Source: Candidatus Pantoea gossypiicola | GTDB taxonomy: Bacteria > Pseudomonadota > Gammaproteobacteria > Enterobacterales > Enterobacteriaceae | Assembly (NCBI RefSeq): GCF_008632075.1 | Contig: NZ_VWVM01000028.1 | Coordinates: 1 to 35,253 of the forward strand | DNA length: 35,253 nucleotides | Direction of reading: 5' to 3' | In this document: in pieces, positions 31,479-35,253 of the stretch | Layout: each line of letters begins with the position of its first letter | Numbering within the stretch: the first letter of the stretch is position 1 | The notes under the pieces: model-generated | Told to the model about the DNA's origin: nothing | The model's database searches: none | What the model saw: the letters and a program-made list of their open reading frames with translations, nothing else | Translations under genes and position numbers: made by a program

Positions 31479-32288
31479 CTACCCGCGATATGGAGTCTGT
31501 GATAATTCCACTTCAGTATTCCTGTATCTGTACTGATCCAGTAGCATTCTGATTCCGTTCTGCATGAACTCGGAATTAGAACTAGGACCGATGATTACTT
31601 TTTCTATCGGCATTCTCCCCCGGTACTTATCTCCCTGATGGGCTTTAATTTCAATATAGGGTATCAGCCCATTTTTCCCGACGCGGAAATTAATTTCATG
31701 GACACCCTTTATGGGATACAGAACAAACCTGAACTCTTTTTCTTCCATGAACCGGTCATTTTTAAAGAAGGGTGTTACCGTACTGGCAAATTTTGCAGCA
31801 TGAAGAGGTTCCAAAAGCATCCGGTATTCTTCATTCTCCACCTGCTTCAGACTATTAAAGAAGTTAATTATTTGTTCTTTAGCCTGTATGGTTTCTCCCT
31901 TCTCACAATATATCACCCTGTTCGAAACATACTCGCAATCATCGAAATTAAGAGACTGTAGCAGATCGTCGCTCTCAAACTGGAGGCACACTCCTTGCGA
32001 ACTGGCATAACCTCTCCACTGGCTCAGCAATTCAGGCTCAAGGCAAAAGGAAATGTTATAAGCATTCTTTGACTGTCTCAGATCATACTTATTCATTGAC
32101 TCGACAATGTAATTTACGTAATCCCGCGGAAGGCTGTCTGTGATAAATGGGATTGCCTTTCGGATACATTCCATGCCGTGAAGCAATTCCTGACTGTCAT
32201 TAAGAAAATAAAGATTAGTCGCCCACAGTGAGCCATTTTCGATAATGCCTTTCAGTCCATTGAGATCAGTATAATGGTACAGTTTCAT
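31479..32288 (-). CDS. DUF2971 family protein, possible defence gene
   Basis: The 269-residue protein opens with LYHYTDLNGLKGIIENGSLWATNLYFLNDSQELLHG, the DUF2971 signature. It continues with ISFCLEPELLSQWRGYASSQGVCLQFE, MEEKEFRFVLYP and PIEKVIIGP. The YHYT...LKGII..G..W start resembles the fold of DarT-like ADP-ribosyltransferases, and DUF2971 genes occur in phage-defence islands; the activity has not been shown to my knowledge. The DNA is AT-rich compared with tra. It is the only gene between two 154-bp direct repeats, ending two bases from one, which marks it as mobile cargo. Confidence 0.75.
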   Translation of the reverse strand: MKLYHYTDLNGLKGIIENGSLWATNLYFLNDSQELLHGMECIRKAIPFITDSLPRDYVNYIVESMNKYDLRQSKNAYNISFCLEPELLSQWRGYASSQGVCLQFESDDLLQSLNFDDCEYVSNRVIYCEKGETIQAKEQIINFFNSLKQVENEEYRMLLEPLHAAKFASTVTPFFKNDRFMEEKEFRFVLYPIKGVHEINFRVGKNGLIPYIEIKAHQGDKYRGRMPIEKVIIGPSSNSEFMQNGIRMLLDQYRYRNTEVELSQTPYRG

Positions 32289-32353
32289 GCTGAGTATCCG
32301 CTCTGCTCAATAACAATGTTCTGGCCGGGATTATACCGTGTTCAGCCTTTACC

Positions 32354-32507
32354 GTGCTGGCATTTCGTCCGCAGCAGCTGCGCGGCCAGCGGCAATGCTG
32401 CTGGCATAACCCGGCATCGATGCGCCGGTGCGGTCGCAGAACTGCTGGAAAATACTCTCTGATACGTAATCCCCGCGTCAGCCTAGACGCTCAGGTAATT
32501 CTGCCCA
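32354..32507 (+). repeat. 154-bp direct repeat, copy 2 (ends in cassette site 3)
   Basis: Partner of 31324-31477, in the same orientation. The interval 32289-32627 otherwise shows no gene. Confidence 0.85.
32484..32507 (+). repeat. Cassette site 3
   Basis: 24 bp: TAGACG, then CTCAGGTAATTC, then TGCCCA. Confidence 0.7.
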
Positions 32508-32627
32508 GAATAAAACGCAGCTAACAAATTTCTAGCAGGTGAAGCACTTATGGGATAACGTTTCGTGGCGCCTTGTAAGCTCCATGTAATCATCTCCATC
32601 TGGCCTGAAATCGGTGAGCATATATTT

Positions 32628-32834
32628 CTACATCATCATTCGTGAACTGGATAAAAAATCTACGTAGCGCTCAGTTTTAACGTCGAAATCTTTACGTCGC
32701 TGAATTAAGGCTTCTTTCCTTAACTCGTGCCGCTGTGATAATTTGAGCGTCAGATACCTACCTAATATTGTTAGCGCTGATCCAAGCCCAATTTCAACGG
32801 CGTTATCAGCTACATTTACCCACTCAGTCGCCAT
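32628..32834 (-). CDS. Small protein with N-terminal helix, probably truncated
   Basis: The 68-residue product (MATEWVNVADNAVEIGLGSAL, TILGRYLTLKLSQRHELRKEA, then RRKDFDVKTERYVDFLSSS) has one hydrophobic helix followed by a charged coiled-coil-like region that stops abruptly. This looks like the front of a longer membrane-anchored protein, cut at about 32640. It is alone between cassette sites 3 and 4. I do not recognise the family. Confidence 0.5.
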   Translation of the reverse strand: MATEWVNVADNAVEIGLGSALTILGRYLTLKLSQRHELRKEALIQRRKDFDVKTERYVDFLSSSRMMM

Positions 32835-32891
32835 TTGCTACCCCATTCTTCCTGTGGCGATCATGGTCGCTAGTATAAATCCGCATGCACT

Positions 32892-32915
32892 TGGACATAC
32901 AGGTCATTCTGTCCA
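32892..32915 (+). repeat. Cassette site 4
   Basis: 24 bp: TGGACA, then TACAGGTCATTC, then TGTCCA; here the six-base ends form a perfect inverted repeat. Confidence 0.75.
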
Positions 32916-32953
32916 GTAGATAGGCAGTTACCCTCCAGATAGGGTATACCACC

Positions 32954-33397
32954 ATGATTCAGTCTCTAGGTACAATTATGAGTTCGTCTGCTGCCGTAAC
33001 CGTTCTCACCGGTGTAACCGTTTTTGTTGTTGGTCAGCTCATCGCAAAAAGATTCATTGAGCCTTATATATCATTCCGGGAATAATTAGGGAGGATTACA
33101 GCGCTTTTATTACGTGAACAAGCAACGATAACAAATTTTAGAGCCAATCATGAAACCATCCACGATTTGAAAGACGCTGCGTCTCAGTTAATGGCGAAGT
33201 ATTCGGCCTTGCCTAGCAGCCTCAAAAGAGACTATGTGGTTATAAAGTTTGTACCATCAAAATCTGAAGTCCTTGGGGCAGCGCAAAATCTGAATGAGAT
33301 CACCTCAATACTTGCTGGCAACAGCAAGGAAAATACCTACGTTCTCATAAAGGAGATTGGACTCAAGCTCAATATACCAACTACCTATTCTCATTAA
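32954..33397 (+). pseudogene. Small membrane-anchored protein with in-frame stop
   Basis: One continuous frame of 148 codons runs from ATG 32954 to the stop at 33397, broken only by TAA at 33083-33085. Before the stop is a membrane helix (AAVTVLTGVTVFVVGQLIA) and KRFIEPYISFRE. After it comes LGRITALLLREQATITNF, then DLKDAASQLMAKYSALPSSLKRDYVV and an end at NIPTTYSH. A single base change (GAA or CAA to TAA) would explain it. It is the only gene between cassette sites 4 and 5, 38 bp and 13 bp from them. Family unknown. Confidence 0.6.
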
Positions 33398-33410
33398 TCC
33401 TTCGCCACAT

Positions 33411-33434
33411 TGGACACTCAGGTAATCCTATCTA
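33411..33434 (+). repeat. Cassette site 5
   Basis: 24 bp: TGGACA, then CTCAGGTAATCC, then TATCTA; the right end is degenerate. Confidence 0.6.
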
Positions 33435-33501
33435 GACCGATCGAAGCATCCCCCTATAGCTTTCAGCCTTGCACTAAGAATGTGCAAAAAGTGCTTTTCC
33501 A

Positions 33502-33538
33502 CCTGGACATTCAGGCACTATCGGAAAAAGTGTCCAGG
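33502..33538 (+). repeat. Cassette site 6 (variant, end of array)
   Basis: CCTGGACA (33502-33509) and TGTCCAGG (33531-33538) form a perfect 8-bp inverted repeat. The left part (TGGACATTCAGG) matches the other sites, but the spacer is nine bases longer. Only about 70 bp without a gene lie between sites 5 and 6. Confidence 0.55.
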
Positions 33539-33544
33539 AAATAG

Positions 33545-33561
33545 TTCTGGTGATCGTATTT
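33545..33561. repeat. 17-bp boundary repeat, right edge of cassette array
   Basis: TTCTGGTGATCGTATTT, partner of 30746-30762 in the same orientation, directly after site 6. Confidence 0.65.
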
Positions 33562-33659
33562 AAATTTGTTGACCCAAAGTGCAAACCGTGAGTCTGTTCA
33601 GAATTCGTTTCTGAACAGGCGAGGGGTTGGACAAGCCCGCCGGGCGCGTCAGGTTGTAA

Positions 33660-33873
33660 CAATTGGGTATACCCGTCTTCCGGCGGAACTCCCGGATTTC
33701 CTGGCAGGTCACGCAGGTCACCGCCGACGGCACTCGCGCCCGCCGGTATCACCTCCCCCGCAGACCTCGCACGTCTTCCGTCCCGGTCCCGCCAGCCGGC
33801 TGCGCATGTGGTGGATTTCCAGCTCTTCCGTCAGGGCTATCACCTTCATCGCCTTTTCCACAACGTCTGCCAT
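33660..33873 (-). pseudogene. TraR/DksA C4 zinc-finger protein, frameshifted
   Basis: From ATG 33873 the frame reads MADVVEKAMKVIALTEELEIHH, then KTCEVCGG. The rest of the finger is recovered only by changing frame twice: EVIPAGA in the second frame, then RRARVPSAVTCVTCQEIREFRRKTG in the third. CxxC...CxxC with this spacing is the TraR/DksA zinc finger carried by P2-like phages and F. These proteins bind RNA polymerase through its secondary channel. Two frameshifts make it non-functional. Confidence 0.65.
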
Positions 33874-33982
33874 TTCCCTTTCCCTCCTCATGGCCGACCT
33901 CACGCCCCACGGCCAGCTCCGCCGTCAGGTTTACCTGCTGTGCGCTGGCCGCCAGCAGCCGCTCCCGGTTTTCATGCCTCAT
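33873..33982 (-). pseudogene. Small ORF upstream of traR-like gene (DUF2732-like fragment)
   Basis: ATG 33982 opens MRHENRERLLAASAQQVNLTAELAVG, after which the frame becomes Gly-rich and unconvincing. A short protein of this sort precedes the zinc-finger gene in P2-like phages, so the pair may be a phage relic. Identification is tentative. Confidence 0.35.
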
Positions 33983-34019
33983 GTTGATGCCCCCCGTAAA
34001 AAGGGCGCCGCTGCGCCCA

Positions 34020-34305
34020 ACCCGACATGGGCGCATCTTCCTGCGCGGCAGGAGCAAGAAGGACACGGGCACGGGCACGGCGCGCGAGTTCGTGCCGTTC
34101 GCGGAGGTGAACTGGATTTATCAGACCGGTGAGACCGGGGTGCGCATGAACGGGGCAGAGAACCACCTCACGGGCGTACGTAACCTCGGGCGAGGAGGCC
34201 AGGATTGAGGGGCAGCCGACGAAGAACCTGACCCTGGACGTGTCGGTGGTGCAGCAGACGGCCGGAAAGGGCTACAGCGACACCGCGGGCGTACTGGGGG
34301 TGGTG
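34020..34305 (+). pseudogene. Autotransporter beta-barrel C-terminus, frameshifted fragment
   Basis: The plus strand encodes the last strands of an AidA/IcsA-type autotransporter barrel. First come IFLRGRSKKDTGTGTAREF and VPFAEVNWIYQTGETGVRMNG, then HLTGVRNLG. After a frameshift near 34190 it continues IEGQPTKNLTLDVSVVQQTAGKGYSDTAGVLGVV. The usual aromatic last residue is lost. The passenger domain is missing and the piece is fused to the phage-like remnant on its left, so it is debris from a surface adhesin gene. Confidence 0.65.
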
Positions 34306-34414
34306 TCAGCTTCTGACGGCCTGACTCAGCACTTATTGTTATGCATGACAGTGACATAGGGCGCAGTCGCGTGGCAACACATAGGCAGTGCGGCATGGTC
34401 TCCCGCCTGCGGTC

Positions 34415-34845
34415 CTACCTGTTCATGGTGCAATCAATAATACCATCGGAACCGTGAAGCGGTGACGCTCGCCCTGTAAGGGCGCTACTGTCCCAGCCCT
34501 GGTCTTTCAGGGTTTTGGAGGCGCAGGTGAGTCGGAACAGGTCGGACTGAGCGGCCAGGTTGCCGCTGCAGGGGCGAAAGAGGGAGTCAAGATGCTGGCG
34601 CAGTTTGCCGGCCGGGCCGTGTTTGCGACCATGTTCGAGTAACCACTGGAGGTCAATTGCGACGCTCCCGGGGAAGCGTTTTTGCTTTTGGGCGGCGGCC
34701 AGCCAGCGGATCAGGAACAGGTTTTCGGCACAGGGCGCGCCAGCCCCAGCGCTGCCAGGGCGCAGAACGCCAGATGGCTGAGCGCTGAGGTGGTGTTTTC
34801 CGGGGAAACGGATGAGTTTTTTTCAGTCCATGGCTGCCCTGTCCC
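34415..34845 (-). pseudogene. Second DUF2913 copy, frameshifted
   Basis: On the minus strand the frames give TEKNSS..., SHLAFCALAALGLAR, then after a shift AENLFLIRWLAAAQKQKRFPG, LQWLLEHGRKHG, LDSLFRPCSGNLAAQSDLFRLT. This lines up with the intact DUF2913 protein at 11-667. About ten codons are lost at the shift near 34735, no proper start is visible, and the C-terminal half (from about residue 100) is missing. Confidence 0.75.
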
Positions 34846-34858
34846 TCGACGCAACGGA

Positions 34859-34940
34859 TTAGTGGCGGATCTGCGCCAGGTCGTCTTCAGACAGACCTGT
34901 CATTTTCATGACGGTATTGCGGTCGGTAAGTAATCCATAG
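34859..34940 (-). pseudogene. Rpn-family nuclease C-terminal tail
   Basis: The frame ends DRNTVMKMTGLSEDDLAQIRH, the conserved tail of Rpn (recombination-promoting nuclease, YhgA-like) proteins; the PD-(D/E)XK catalytic domain is absent. A sister tail lies on the other strand at 35129-35224. Confidence 0.6.
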
Positions 34941-35013
34941 ATGCAAATGTCAGATTGCGATGCGCCTGTTAGGGCGCGGCTGGTAACAGAGCCTTACAGG
35001 TGCATTTGAAAAA

Positions 35014-35032
35014 CCTCCGGCTATGCCGGAGG
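35014..35032. terminator. Hairpin, possible terminator
   Basis: CCTCCGG and CCGGAGG enclose CTATG; on the minus strand it is followed by TTTTTCAAATG and lies 13 bases after a minus-strand stop codon. Confidence 0.6.
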
Positions 35033-35044
35033 ATACTTATTCCG

Positions 35045-35120
35045 TTACCCCAGTTTCAGCCCTACAACCAGTGCATTCAGGTCCATGATTTCATTGCTAC
35101 TATGAAAGGTGTAATGCCCG
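35045..35120 (-). pseudogene. C-terminal gene fragment, unrecognised
   Basis: A minus-strand frame ending EIMDLNALVVGLKLG stops at 35045, just before the hairpin. It looks like the tail of a gene whose front is missing, because the Rpn tail on the other strand begins within ten bases. Family unknown. Confidence 0.3.
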
Positions 35121-35128
35121 TTCAATAA

Positions 35129-35224
35129 ATTGCCCGCACCATGCTGCAGAACGGCATGGACCGTAATACCGTCATGAAAATGACCGGCCTGACCGAAGAC
35201 GACCTGGCCCACATCCGCCACTGA
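35129..35224 (+). pseudogene. Rpn-family nuclease C-terminal tail, plus strand
   Basis: Thirty-one codons, IARTMLQNGMDRNTVMKMTG then LTEDDLAHIRH, match the tail of Rpn-family nucleases and their usual ending. No start or catalytic domain is present upstream. With the opposite-strand tail at 34859 it suggests two Rpn insertions or an inversion. Confidence 0.65.
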
Positions 35225-35253
35225 CTTATTCAGCGGCCCCGGCAGCCGCCCAG

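Noticed and set aside
30783..33538. Cassette sites as replication iterons or Xer/dif sites
   Set aside because: Spacing is irregular (about 90 to 1030 bp) with genes between, unlike iterons, and the sequence lacks the conserved XerC/XerD arms.

Overview
This window is part of a large IncF-type plasmid from an enterobacterium. Klebsiella, Enterobacter or a relative fits the gene set, but the sequence alone does not settle the host. The evidence is a co-oriented set of F-like transfer genes (trbC' to traX), finO, an IncFII copB, an F-type leading region (ardA, an orphan DNA methyltransferase, a DUF1380 gene) and a partition operon. Nearly all backbone genes read on the minus strand.

Layout, left to right. 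1-5.1 kb is an accessory scrap region: a DUF2913 gene, a GNAT gene cut by an IS66 remnant, an orphan fimbrial-type gene, a Tn3-family remnant (one inverted repeat, gutted tnpA, res, truncated tnpR), then copB. No repA1 follows copB; the Tn3 remnant sits where it should be. 5.3-24.8 kb is finO-traX-traI-traD-traT-traG-traH-trbF-trbB-traQ-traF-trbE-traN-trbC'. A vapBC module lies antisense between traD and traI, flanked by 18-bp repeats, and a low-GC YbjQ-like gene sits where F carries traS. The operon stops abruptly inside trbC and joins leading-region DNA. Everything from oriT/traM through the front of trbC, including pilin, TraC, TraW and TraU, is absent, so the window alone cannot encode a self-transmissible system.

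25.2-27.75 kb is the leading region. ardA and the methyltransferase each lie behind a ~230-nt copy of an Frpo/ssi-like element, a predicted single-stranded-DNA promoter, with long complementary arms that covary between the copies. 27.8-30.75 kb is a four-gene, translationally coupled parA-parB operon with four copies of the palindrome TTTCGCATGCGAAA, one inside parB, and an unusual Walker A motif in ParA.

30.75-33.56 kb is the most unusual part. Six same-orientation copies of a 24-bp sequence (TGGACA, a core like TTCAGGTAATTC, then TGCCCA or TGTCCA) divide the DNA into single-gene modules. These are a complete type I toxin-antitoxin locus (31-aa hydrophobic toxin plus ~80-nt antisense RNA), a DUF2971 gene between two exact-length 154-bp direct repeats, a small membrane-protein gene, a second one with an in-frame stop, and an empty module. 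A 17-bp repeat brackets the array. This looks like an undescribed cassette array; no recombinase for it is visible here.

33.6-35.25 kb is a graveyard: a frameshifted TraR/DksA zinc-finger gene, an autotransporter beta-barrel fragment, a degenerate second DUF2913 copy and two opposed Rpn-family tails.
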